Part shown: piece by piece, positions 1 to 10,442 of the stretch
Position numbering within the stretch: the first letter of the stretch is position 1
Layout of the letters: each line of letters starts with the position of its first letter
From: Tetracladium setigerum
Taxonomy: Eukaryota > Ascomycota > Leotiomycetes > Helotiales
Length of the DNA: 64,000 nt
Assembly: GCA_031472005.1 (NCBI GenBank)
Contig: PZJY01000008.1
Location: forward strand, 1,612,001 to 1,676,000
Reading direction: 5' to 3'
Made by a program: the position numbers and the translations under genes
The notes under the pieces: model-generated
Told to the model about the DNA's origin: nothing
What the model saw: only the letters and a program-made list of their open reading frames with translations
Database searches by the model: none

Positions 1-1595
1 GTCAACGGAGCCCGAGACGATGTATGGCCCTTCGAAATGGACGGCGATGACGCCCTCGGTATGGCCATCCAGCGTCGAGATACATTCTCCCGTTCGCCAG
101 TTCCATACTTTGATAGTCCTATCTAGGCTGCCGCTGATTAATTTCGTGTCGTCAAATTGAAGTGTCCGTACACCGGAGGTGTGGCCTTTTAGCGTCCGGA
201 TACAATCTCCAGTGTCCATGTTCCAAATCTTGATTGTTGTATCATATGAACCGGTCGCTAAGATGTTGTCGTCAAATTGGAGACACATCACGCCATTTGT
301 GTGACCCCTGAAGATTTTGGTTGAGCATCGACCATACTTCCAGTTGGTTCCAACCTTGAAACGATCCTTGTAGACATCCTTCCATGGGCGGAACTTGGGC
401 TTTTTGGGCTCCTCGATGCGTTGTCGCTTGTTACCATCGGAAGCGGTCGCTGTTGATGGATCCGACGCGAGCGAAGATGCGTTGCGTTTGCTTGATGCAT
501 TCAAGACTAAAGTTTTGATGAATTCTATGTTGTTCTTGTCCTCGGGCATTGGTGTGAGACGGGGTGACCATTCATTTAATCCCCGCCCGCTTGCCCGCAA
601 CTGTTGTTGTCGCTTCCAGTCCCTCAATCGTTTTCTTTCAAGTAACGGCAATCCCCATCCACACTTCGTACACTTACGGTCGATGTGTTGCTCACACATT
701 TTGTGCCACACCACATCATCGTCGGCCAATATGCGCCACCTCTGACTGACTTGTGCCGCCTTGCAAAGGGAGGTGGTATCGAGGTAGCATAGAATCTTGT
801 AGGATATCTCGGAAGGAAGGGCAGTAAGGAAGTCGATTCTGATGAGGTCTCGCACTTGGGTAGAGAGGTAGGATAGTTGAGGGAAGCAACATTGTGTGAG
901 GATACCTTGGAGCATCAGGTTTCGATGTTTAGCTGGGGCTGCCGAGAAGAGTGACCAGACATGCGATATGCCTTGCTGGTCTGCTTGTGAGAGTGTTTCG
1001 AGGTTCTGTTACTGTTAGCCCAGTTCATATGGGTGACATTTACGAGGTGAGTGTAACATACCCTCTGTAGGATCTCCATTGTTGGTTCGTCTGCGGTCCT
1101 CCTACACTTTGAATCTGGTTGGTGTCGATAGCAGTATCGGGTATTTGGATCTTTCTGCGAAGTGGCTGCGAGTTGTGGTGCGCCCAGTGGAGCATACTGG
1201 TCTGGAATATGTTTCGCCAGAAAGGGCGCGACAGTCTTGCCGGCCATCTTTGTAGTTGAGTCCATGGTGATCACAGCGTCGACGGCGTCGAAATCTCCTC
1301 CACAGTTGTCGTGTAGTATAGGGTCTGAGCCATGGTGATCGTGAAGGTGGTGGTGGTGGTGGTCGTCGTGAGGGAATGAGCCTTGTCTCTGCTCATCCTC
1401 CTTGTTCGGTGACATGGCGAATGTCATGTTCTCGCTGAGAAATTCGTTCATCTGGCGGTCAGGATCCTCTTCAATGGAACGGAGCAATGCCAGAGAGGCA
1501 GAGTGAGTTGACGCCATTCTGAGTGCCGGGGTGTGTGTGGGTAGATAGCTCGTAGCCGCATGGGAAGAAACGGTGTCGCCTTTCGTCGCAGCCAA
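1..1595 (-). CDS. sconB: SconB/Met30-like F-box WD40 protein, 3' end outside window
   Basis: Substrate receptor of an SCF ubiquitin ligase, by family the negative regulator of sulfur assimilation (SconB / sulfur controller-2 / yeast Met30). Exons run 1595-1062 and 1005-1; the intron 1006-1061 has a GTATGT donor and CTAACAGTAACAG acceptor, giving the junction MEILQR|NLETL. About 513 residues are visible. A low-complexity N-terminus includes a His-rich run at about residues 72-88. An F-box follows at about 234-280 (LPSEISYKILCYLD, then the Q-V-S-Q-R-W helix), with a CTKC pair just after. WD40 repeats start near residue 385 (GHTNGVMCLQFDDNILATGS; IKIWNMDTGDC; GHTSGVRTLQFDD) and are cut by the window edge, so the remaining blades lie outside. 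The start could instead be the Met at 1517 (MASTHSAS), which resembles relatives better. Sulfur control itself is inferred from the family. Confidence 0.88.
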
Positions 1596-3717
1596 AAACC
1601 CAGTCCAATAATGGTCAACGGCAACAACAACGTCTTACTCAGAGAGTGCGGAGAGCATGGAGCCCGAGACTTGCTGTTTCAATTCGCCCCAGGGCAGTTG
1701 AGGTTTGAGGGAGTAAATTGCGTGCTGAGGCCGAGCTCGTGCTTTTTTGGCAGTGGGGAGAAAGTCTATATCGACGTATCGGGGCGGGCGCAAAGAGGAA
1801 GGCTGAGAGTAGCAGCAAAGGAAGGGTCTGATAACGGCAGATTGCGTGCGAACATTGATTTACCCAGCGAGCGCAAGAGAGATTGGGGCAAATGAGTTTG
1901 ATGGGATTATGGTCAAAGATATGGGCTGTGTCGTATGAGTGAGTGTGTGCGACACCGATCGGGTAGGAGTGGTAAAGGTAGCAGGAGTTGAGGAGCGCAG
2001 GATCGGAGGGTTGCAGGACGAGCGTGTTGTGACTTGTGTGGTTGTGCTTGCACTGCTCTCATGCCTCTCTCTCTCCCTCTCTCTATCGCTCTCCCCAAAT
2101 GTCGGCGACTACTGTAGTAGTGGGCCAGCCCTGTCGGTATGCTGAGGTTGAAAATCTTCGATCCACTGTTTCTTCCACATCCTCTGGCCTTGTGTGGTCT
2201 AGTCGGAAGGCGGCCGCCGCCTTCGAGGTGCATCTGTCTGTGTGCGTCCCAATGCAGCGACGGGTGGCGAATCATCGATGGCGTATGCCCGTCACGCAAT
2301 ATTCGACTTTCTTTTCATCACAGGATGTCTCGACTCTTTGCCTTACATAAACACCTTCCAACTCTGCGGGCTTCCAGACTCTTTCCCATTTGTAAGATCA
2401 CACAATCCTCCTCAAATCACACAATAAAGTCAAATCCTTCACCTGCCTCGTACTACTCCTACTTGCTACTTGAAAGCAAATATTGTCATGAAGAATCCGG
2501 GGAAGTCGGTCTCGTTACCAATTAGTTCGCTTGCAAGTTGCAATCATCACGTCAGACACCAAGAAAGTATAGCATCCTGTGAAGTAGGCCTCCTCGAGAT
2601 CTCGTATGCTCTTAGTCATCTCATCCTCGTTTTACGTACCTGGTTTCCTGCACCACCATCCTCTGGATCCGTCGGGTGGGAATTCCCAGAAAAGTCAATC
2701 TGACAAAATCTTCAAAGAAAACTCCACCCCCGCAAAAAGCTGGAGAAATAGTCGACAGCTGAGTGAGTGCCGGTGGCTTGGCGGTACAGCTTCGTGGGAA
2801 TTTTTCTTTGTATCGTGCATATTCCTCGTCCACTGGTGAATAGGTGAATGTCTATTATCATTACAGTTCCTCTAGTTCGAAGAATAGAATGTTGTAAGTT
2901 GTACACACCCAGGTTGTGTGTGTGTGTGTGTGTGTGTGTGTCTGTGCTCTTCTTTCTCTACATCTTATCGCATCCCAAACACGCCCATCACTCCTACTTC
3001 CCTACCTTACAACCCATCAATTCAAACCACACAACCCTCCTAACTTCCTATTCCGGTCAAGCCAATACTACAGATAACATTATCTACGTAAGTCATCTCT
3101 TGTTTTGAACACACACAGATTGTCAGTTGTCACACACTACCCGAGGTTATTAGTACGTAAAAGCGGGCTAGGCTTGTTGTGAACGATCGAGTGATCGAGA
3201 AACAGTAGACATGTAAGACTTATTACTGGTTGAAAGAGAAAATAATGCTTTCTCGTTTGTGGACTGTTATTCGGTTGGAAGGGATGTTATTGAATTGAAT
3301 CATCTCGCCATCTTTTTGTTTTTAGAAGTTTGGAAGATATGCGAAGAGGCAGGTAGGTAAATTGTGTACTTGGAGGCAACGAACAGATCTCGAATCAACA
3401 AAGGCGCGATCACGATTCCGATCTTTTCCCGTAAACAAAATTACTTGAGGAATGGAAAATTGGAAATATCCAAGGCGGCTTTTTCTTTCAAGTTTCCGAA
3501 GTAACAAATAGACCACTTATTATTGTTCAATCTCCCTCACTGAAAACAAACCCCTGGACGGAAAATTCTCGCTTGCTCGCTTATTTGCCTTAGGTAGGTA
3601 ATTTATCAACAACACTTTCCCCACTTCTACACTCCAACGTCCCAATGCTACCTTTGAGTAGCGTCCAGCGTCCAAGTTTCAAAGGCGCCCAACACCCATC
3701 CCCCTACCTGATAAGGA
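1596..3717. other. Intergenic, upstream of sconB
   Basis: No supported gene. It holds a CT-rich tract at about 2064-2094 and a (TG)n microsatellite at 2915-2941. The short open frames have no recognisable domain and no convincing splice pattern. It probably contains the sconB 5' leader and promoter. Confidence 0.6.
2915..2941. repeat. (TG)n microsatellite
   Basis: About thirteen uninterrupted TG units in non-coding DNA between sconB and the methyltransferase gene. Confidence 0.9.
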
Positions 3718-4888
3718 TTAAATAGCACCATCCTCAATCAAGTCATCCGCAAACCTCTCCTGATCCAACTCTCCCTCAAAACTCTCCACTCTCAAATTCT
3801 TCAACTTCTGATCCATCCTATCGACCCCTCTGACTCCCCTCCCTCCATTACCACCAACACCACCCTCGCCACAACCATCCAGTCTCCAAACACTAAAAAT
3901 TAGTAATCTCGCCGTCTCCCCCTCCTCAATCCCCCTCACGCCTTCCCTTCCCAAACCCCTCAACTCCCCTCTAACTTCCCATTTCGTGCCTGTCTTGCTT
4001 CCCACCTCCGCCCACATCTTCTTGAAGCTCTCTAAATCATGCAGGTAGATCTCCCGACGGCCCCATTGTGGGTTCACGCGAATTCGGATGCCAGGGTGGG
4101 TGGTAGCACTTTGGCGTCCGAGGATGATTTGGCGGTCTTGACTGTGAGAGTAGGCTTGGCTTGATGGGGAAGTGGATGATGATGATGGAAATGGTGATGG
4201 AGCGATTGGCTTTAGAAACCCGATCATCCGACAGCAGATACGGACCTGTTCTTCCCAGGTGAAGAGATGAAGGAAAGCTGTGGCGGAGATGATATCCATC
4301 TTTCCATTTAAACTCGCCAACGCCTTCGCATCATCCCCAAGAATATCAGTCACAACCATCCTTCCTTCAAAAAGATCTCTATCCCCGAAAAGCTCATATC
4401 CCAGCTCGATGAACTCGTGATGGAGATCTAAACCGTAGAGATTCTGAACGCGCGCACCATCCAAAGCGAACATACGGAGGTCTTGGCCCATGCAGGTGCC
4501 AACGTCGAGGAGGTTGGTGGAGGATGTGGGAGAAGTGAGACGGGAGAGAAGATGTGTGTAGAGTGGGTGGATGGAGATGTGAAATTGGAGGTAGCGGAAG
4601 GAAGTTAGGCAGGGATAGGCGTCGGGGTGCGTGAGGGCTTTGGCGTGCTGGTTAGGACAGTGTGTTAGTTTGATTGATGTGAGATGAGCTAAGGAGTTGA
4701 TTAGGTTAAGGTGAGCTTCGAGAAGGACTTACTGTAGCGAGGATATGTGGGATTACTTCGGCTGGTGCGATGCCGCTGTAGCCTTCGAGGACTTTGCGGG
4801 CGAGGGAAATGTCTGTGGGGAGTTTGTCTACGTATTGGTGGGTTTTCTCCTCGTCTCTAAGGTCGCCAAGGGGTGGTTTGGAAGCCAT
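3718..4888 (-). CDS. AusD/Trt5-family SAM-dependent methyltransferase
   Basis: Predicted small-molecule methyltransferase of the fungal family that includes AusD and Trt5 of meroterpenoid clusters. Exons are 4888-4733 and 4647-3718; intron 4648-4732 (GTAAGT donor, CTAACCAG acceptor) is phase 0 and gives 361 aa. The pre-domain is typical (ARKVLEGYSGI, then HPDAYPCLTSFRYLQF). The Rossmann SAM motif is LLDVGTCMGQDLRMFALDGA followed by NLYGLDLHHEFIELGYELF. Motif II/III is GKMDIISATAFLHLFTWEEQ and the C-terminal family signature LGRQSATTHPG. Relatives are about 280 aa; the excess is a Ser/Pro-rich linker before LGRQ and a Gly-rich stretch near the C-terminus. No polyketide synthase, prenyltransferase or cyclase lies within the window, so the substrate is unknown and cluster membership is not supported. 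Confidence 0.82.
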
Positions 4889-5707
4889 CTTCCCTTGTTA
4901 GGGGAGTTGACAGAGATTTTGGTTGAGGGGCTTGCTGGGTGGGAGAACAGAGCTGCCCAGAGATCCTTGGGATCGGGGAATTTCGAAAGATCAAGAAAAT
5001 ACTTCAACGATCCCTGTATTTGCTGTAAGAGATAGTGTTGAAAGAAGAGGATTCTCTAAATAACACTTGTAGTTGTCTTTGGTGATTGAAGCAATGTAGA
5101 TGGACTTTCCAAACCCAAAGGAGGATTGGAGGTAAATGTATGTGAACCAAGGAGAACGAAAGAAATTGTAGATGAGGATTAACAAGAGTCTGGAAAGATT
5201 CAAATCAATGAAGTCTAATGGCAAAGTGAAAAGGAAGTAAAGATTTAATACTGAACACTCGGAAAGTTGTACTTCCAACCAACTCCGCGCTCTGCGTTTG
5301 GTCGGGAAGGCTCTCGCATCACCATCGCGAAGTGGCTGGTTTCAATTTGGGTCAACACAAGCCGTGTTGGCCTCTGCAGGAAATTAAACCTAAAAAGCTC
5401 ATCTTAAAAGGCATGATCGGCATCCCTCTGTGGGGGATTTCTAAAGTGACAAATAGAATGGAGAAATGAAGAGGTGGAAGTGTGATGAGAGGTGTGGAGG
5501 TAGAAGGTCGTGGGAAATTTCCAAGACTTTCATGGGCGAATTTGTGGTTGTTTCGGTCACCGTAGAAGCTCTCACCCGTCAGCCTTGTCTGATTGCCGAA
5601 TCGACATCTCTCGCCGATATTATTCGCATCTATCCAACGGCTTCATTCTCAGCCCAGAATTTAATTAATGATCTGACGCATTGTTAATCGACAACAACGT
5701 TACCAAA
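4889..5707. other. Divergent intergenic region (methyltransferase / atg17)
   Basis: Shared promoter space between two divergently transcribed genes. No RNA gene, repeat or additional coding segment was recognised. Confidence 0.6.
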
Positions 5708-7333
5708 ATGTCAATAACAGCACCCCCAGACCAGAGCCACTCATCCCTACCAACCTCCCCCTCCAACTCCATCCCAGCACCCGAGTTATCCCTCGAAACA
5801 CTCGTCTCCCATCTTCTCGCCTCTAAACGTTCACTCTCTTCTATCAATAATGTGTGGCGTGCGAATGAGATAGTTACGTCTGCTAGGGTGGCGTTGGAGG
5901 AGAGTGTTGTTTTGAGTGCGCGGACTGCGTTTTTAAGGAGTGGTATTGAGCAGGAGGTTAGGCTGCTGAGGAAGGTTAGAGGGGTATTGAGGGGGTTTAT
6001 AAAGATGGGCAGAGGGACTTTAAGGTGATTATTCTTCCTATCTGCGGTTACATGGGGAGATCATCATTGTGGGAAGTGTGGAATACTAGGTAGCTAATCC
6101 ATGTAAACAGAATGTCATCCGAACTCTCGATGCTGCGAACGCTCGGCTGGAATCTACAATGGATGTATTACGATCAACGATGGTAGAAGCTGCCTTCAGA
6201 CCAGTGGGTGAAGAGCCCAGAAGTCTTCTCGATTTCGTCGACGAAGAAGGTGTCGAAACAATGAGAGATGCCTTGAAGGAATCAATCCGAGAATCCAAGG
6301 TCAGTTCTCCCTTCCTCTGTCAACGTGCCTACGACTAACACACACCCAGGAAGCACAAACCGAATTCGACTCCTCCATTCTCGGATTTGATAACGACCTT
6401 CGCGCCCTCAAAACATCCATCAGAACCGCCTCATCGCCAACATCTTCCCAATCCGGACTCACACTCACCTCACCCATCCCCTCCCATCTCCAAACTCTCG
6501 AATCTCATGCGCAAGAGATGGCATCCCTTCTTGACTCTCTCGTTTCCCACTTTGATCTCTGTGTTAACGCAATCCGTCATACAGAAGGCGGCTACGCTGC
6601 CGTTCGCAAAGCTGCATCCTCCCAACCTCCCGGTGTAGAGCCCGTCTCCGTGTCTGGCGTAATGAACACCGAAGAAGACACTACATCCGAACCTACCATC
6701 TCGGAAGAAGAGCGTCTAGAAATGATGGACGTCCTCGAGAAGGACGCTGAACAAGTCGACGACGTCGTTATGGAGCTGCGAGAGTTTCTCTCGGAAATGG
6801 AACAAAAGCACGATTCCATCATCGAATATGTCGCTAATCTCACAGCGATGCATGCCTCTACATTGGCAACTTTTCAAATGCTAGAGTCGATTTCTGCGCG
6901 GTTGTCGGGGTATATCGCTGCTTCGCAGGATTTTAGGTTGCGTTGGGAGGATACAAAACTTAATATCCAAGACCAGCTGTCGGAGCTGGAAAGTATGCGT
7001 CTTTTCTATGAGAATTATCATAGTAGTTATGATGGACTCCTCCTCGAAGTGTGGAGGAGAAGACAAACCGAGGAGAAAGTCAAGGCAATCATGCGCAAAG
7101 CCATGGACCAGGTCGAACGGGTGTTGGAAGGTGATAGGATGGAGAGAGAGGCATTCAGAAGTGATGTAGGCGAGTTTCTGCCCGTAGATCTGTGGGATGG
7201 CGTCGGTGTCAGTCCGTCGAGGTGGGAGTTTGCGAGAAGTGGAGAGGAAGAGAGAAGTGTACCTGAGTTGGAAGAGGAAGTTGTGGAAGCCGCTGGGAGG
7301 AGAGATAAAGATAGGCAGCGGGCGGAAAGGTGA
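5708..7333 (+). CDS. atg17: Autophagy-related protein 17, apparent frameshift in exon 1
   Basis: Scaffold of the Atg1 kinase complex at the phagophore assembly site, in starvation-induced autophagy. Exons are 5708-6024, 6111-6299 and 6350-7333; introns 6025-6110 (GTGATT donor, CTAAT branch) and 6300-6349 (GTCAGT, CTAAC branch). The family signature is clear: LVSHLLASKRSLSSINNVWRA, then VVLSARTAFLRSGIEQEVRL, STMVEAAFRP, LLDFVDEEGVETMRDALKES. Most of the protein is predicted helical, consistent with the crescent-shaped Atg17 fold. The first reading frame ends in a stop at 6026, but the conserved continuation GIEGVYKDGQRDFK is read one base out of frame. One base is missing around the G4 run at 5981-5984. 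With that base the gene encodes 496 aa, close to relatives. The stop at 7331-7333 overlaps a donor-like AG|GTGAGT, so a tiny extra last exon is possible. Confidence 0.9.
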
Positions 7334-7777
7334 GTATATGGTGAAATAATGATGAAATATAAAGAGATATAGCAAGGAAAAATAAAATGTAGCCAGGTGC
7401 TTACGGAATCCCCGCCCTAGCACAAGTTTGTAAGTGTCGAAATTGATGTTTGAATAGGTCTCCATGACTACCTACCCAGCTAGGTTCTTGAATTTGAATT
7501 AGTATTATTATATAAGTATGATTGTATCTGTAGATTACTATTATTTGCTGATTTTTGTAGTTTACACACAAACTTCAGCACTGAGGGTTCCTTCTTTCCG
7601 TGTGTGAAATAATCGAGAACTTATGTTTACGGATATAAATGGTCGCCATCCTACCCAATGTATGATGCTTTATCGGAATCTTTCTTTAATCATTCATTTG
7701 CCTCGGTGTGAATTCCGCCGCTGGTAAAGGTCATTATCAAAACTTCTGGAGTGAGAGTTCACCCAAGCTAGTTTTAT
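7334..7777. other. Convergent intergenic region
   Basis: Short AT-rich stretch between the convergent atg17 and H3-tail F-box genes, presumably holding both 3' untranslated regions. Nothing else was recognised. Confidence 0.6.
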
Positions 7778-8941
7778 CTAATGATTTTCAGCTCCTGTTT
7801 CTTCTTCATCCTCCTCATTTTCATCATCTTCAGCTTCATCATCAGTGTCAAATTCTACATCCGTTCCCTCATGTGCAGCAGAGAACAAGGCCCAATCACA
7901 TTCTCTCTTTTTAGGTCCCGACATAGAATACTCTACCTCTCTACTACCATGTTTCATGACACGAGGCTTTAGTGTCTCCCCGGTACGCATTGCAAGAATG
8001 TAGTTCGCATACGTAAGCCCGCCATATTGTCCGCATCCTACACTGTTCTCCCCCAACATGGTTACGCAAGGCTTGTCGTCGCCCGTCTTGTAACTAGAAC
8101 CATCTTCATAAAAGTGCCAATTCTCGATAAGATCCCCGGTCATCCTATTCCATAGCAACACAACACGGCTCCGTTCGACTTCATGCCAATGTCTAATAGC
8201 ATCATAAAGACATCCCATCCGAATGCCGCCAGGAAAGGGAATAGTAGTCCGGAATTCTTCAGTACCGCCGCCACGAATATCAATCGTTTGAACAATTTCC
8301 AGAACTTCGACAGCTGGTTGGAAGAGAAGAAGCTGTCGCCATTGCCAAGGGTGAGATTTGTCCGTGTACTTCGGTACTTGCATTTGAACAACCTTTATCT
8401 TTACTGGGAGCATTGCCGATGGATCATGAACTTTCGGTGGATCATCGCTAGATGTTTCGTTGCTCTCCTTGACACGAGGCTTCTTCACAAGAGTCATTCC
8501 TCCTTTCAACTCTACTTTGTCTGATCCTTCATCGTTGATTGACCAAAAAGTTGGGAGTTTGTCCATCAATACATCCGAATATGTTTCAGTGTACGCAGCC
8601 GATTCTTCAGGTCTAGGAATCTCAAATAAAGAAGCTCGAATTTCTGCGTTTCCAAATAGGCTTGCCCATGTTTTGTTGACCTGTTTGGCTTTGAGTAAGG
8701 AGGAGTGAGGAAGCTGAGACAGAATGATAATAAGAAGGTCCGGAGAGGAGAGCACTGTCTTTTGAGCATTTGAGGTCGTTACTGCATCAGGAACTATAGG
8801 TTTTTCCAGCACAATATGTTGTTTTAGTGGAAGCTTTTCGTATCTTAAAGAATGAAATGTTGGTTGTTGGAAGCGGTTGAGTGGCATCCGAGGGGCTTGG
8901 CCACCTGTTGACTTGCGGGCAGTCTGTTTTGTTCGAGCCAT
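7778..8941 (-). CDS. F-box-like protein with a histone H3-tail N-terminus
   Basis: Single-exon gene of 387 aa. The sequence begins MARTKQTARKSTGGQAPR. Compared with histone H3 after removal of Met, residues 1-13 and 15-17 are identical, position 14 is Gln instead of Lys and position 18 is Met instead of Lys. R2, K4, R8, K9, S10 and R17, which are modified or read in H3, are all kept. Nothing after residue 18 resembles the H3 globular domain. An F-box-like segment follows at about 61-105 (SSPDLLIIILSQLPHSSLL, then KQVNKTWASLF). A central region of unknown function (about 170-340) includes the stretch MLGENSVGCGQYGGLTYANY, which I associate with uncharacterised fungal F-box proteins. The last 30 residues are almost all Asp/Glu. 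The start has A at -3 and no upstream alternative is needed. Inference: an SCF substrate receptor presenting an H3-like bait to chromatin readers or writers. The F-box assignment is moderate; the tail match is unambiguous. Confidence 0.85.
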   Translation of the reverse strand: MARTKQTARKSTGGQAPRMPLNRFQQPTFHSLRYEKLPLKQHIVLEKPIVPDAVTTSNAQKTVLSSPDLLIIILSQLPHSSLLKAKQVNKTWASLFGNAEIRASLFEIPRPEESAAYTETYSDVLMDKLPTFWSINDEGSDKVELKGGMTLVKKPRVKESNETSSDDPPKVHDPSAMLPVKIKVVQMQVPKYTDKSHPWQWRQLLLFQPAVEVLEIVQTIDIRGGGTEEFRTTIPFPGGIRMGCLYDAIRHWHEVERSRVVLLWNRMTGDLIENWHFYEDGSSYKTGDDKPCVTMLGENSVGCGQYGGLTYANYILAMRTGETLKPRVMKHGSREVEYSMSGPKKRECDWALFSAAHEGTDVEFDTDDEAEDDENEEDEEETGAENH

Positions 8942-10442
8942 TATAAATGATGATGTGCGCTGGATGGTTAAGTAAAGAGGTTTAGTAGATGGAAGTAGGT
9001 AGGGGAGAGCGTAAGTCTAGGCAGTCATCTGAGGTGCTTGTTTTGAGAGAGCTGTGCCGTTCGCTTACGATCTGGCCGGGTCGTCAGATTGCGATACGAT
9101 AACAAAGCCACAGTACAGCCAAAGCTAAGGCTCCAGTGTTCAATTGCATTCTGACTTAACTGAATGAAAGACAATTTACGAGGAAGCTGGTATCGAAGGT
9201 GACTGTAGGCTTGTTAATTAAGTAGATACCTAGGTACTAAGAGCGATATGTTTTCTATGTGTGATCAGCAACATATCCGAGCATGTCATGTTCAAAGCAC
9301 GGCCCACAATCTCATTATTGTCATTACTCCGTAGATTCATCGAAGAGGTTCCTAGGTTCTAGCCTATATAATGGCGGGGGCAATAATTTTCAAGTTGATT
9401 TATACTCTTGATACTTGAAAATAATCCCATAACTTTCTGGTTTCTGGTGGATTGATATTTCCAAAGATAGCAAATTCGCCACCACCCCACTTCACACCCT
9501 CTCATGCACATATGCTTTATTTACTTACAGTAGAGATACGGAGTACATAGGAGATACATCGATCGAAGAGCATCACAACTTCAGAAGCAACAGCTATTAT
9601 TCTTGTAAAGATGGAGCTTTCTTCGCTACTCCGCGCACGCGCTGGCAGAGTGGTTAGATCGGAGTTTAAATCGAGCCAAGCTAAAACTGTCTTGACAACG
9701 GGGAATATGCTGTTGTCAACATGTCATAGTCCTATTCTTCTCGTTTGAGGTTGAATCTTAAAATAGCCGCATGAAGCTTTTCTCTCCCCTTCATTTCACT
9801 CACAGTGCTTCTGGACCAGAAAATAAAAGAAACAATTCTACAGAGGTGAACAAAAGGAGTTGAGACCAGAGTTTTCCAGACTCTCTGTCTCTTTGACCTC
9901 TGTGACATACCTTGCCTTGAAACATGTTCGCAGCAGTTCGTCTTGATGTTCTAGTTCACTTCACATGCAGATAATGCAGGGGGTCCATCCCGTTGCCAGA
10001 TCAGATCATCAACGCCAAGCAAATGTAAACTTCAGGAGGTCAACACCGAGACACACACCAACCTCAAAACCAAGATCCCATCGCCAACCCGACGACCACG
10101 ACTAACGACCTCCGACAACTCGACGACCGACGACCGACGACCGACGACCGACACGGACGACAGACATCTACTAGAGGTATTGTATCACTTACGCCAGAAT
10201 CGATACCACCGACAAACAACTGCCCCGGACATCTATCACCAAGTCAAAACACACGATAACCAAACCGCGCATCTCCCTACATAATCGCGAACACACCGCC
10301 GCACGAACCCAACCACGCCAAATACCATAGCCAAACTTTGCGCAGAAGTCAGAGGCGATCAGCAGCTCGCCATAGATATATCTGCAAACGATAAACCATC
10401 TGGATGCCAACTTTCGCGTAGGACCGACGAGTGTAAACATCC
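8942..10442. other. Intergenic and nudE 5' leader
   Basis: No supported gene. Near 10115-10155 the presumed nudE leader contains a short CGACGAC/CGACCGA-type direct repeat. A stretch at about 9630-9680 resembles isolated D-arm and T-loop pieces of a tRNA but cannot be folded into one. Confidence 0.55.

Noticed and set aside
5679..5707. Upstream start for atg17 at 5681
   Set aside because: Adds nine residues absent from the family; ATG 5708 has a better context (CAAA) and fits relatives.
9628..9690. tRNA-like pieces (a GGCAGAGTGGTTAGA D-arm-like stretch and GTTTAAATC T-loop-like stretch)
   Set aside because: The two pieces are only a few bases apart, so there is no room for an anticodon arm, and no acceptor stem pairs. 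At best a chance resemblance or a remnant.
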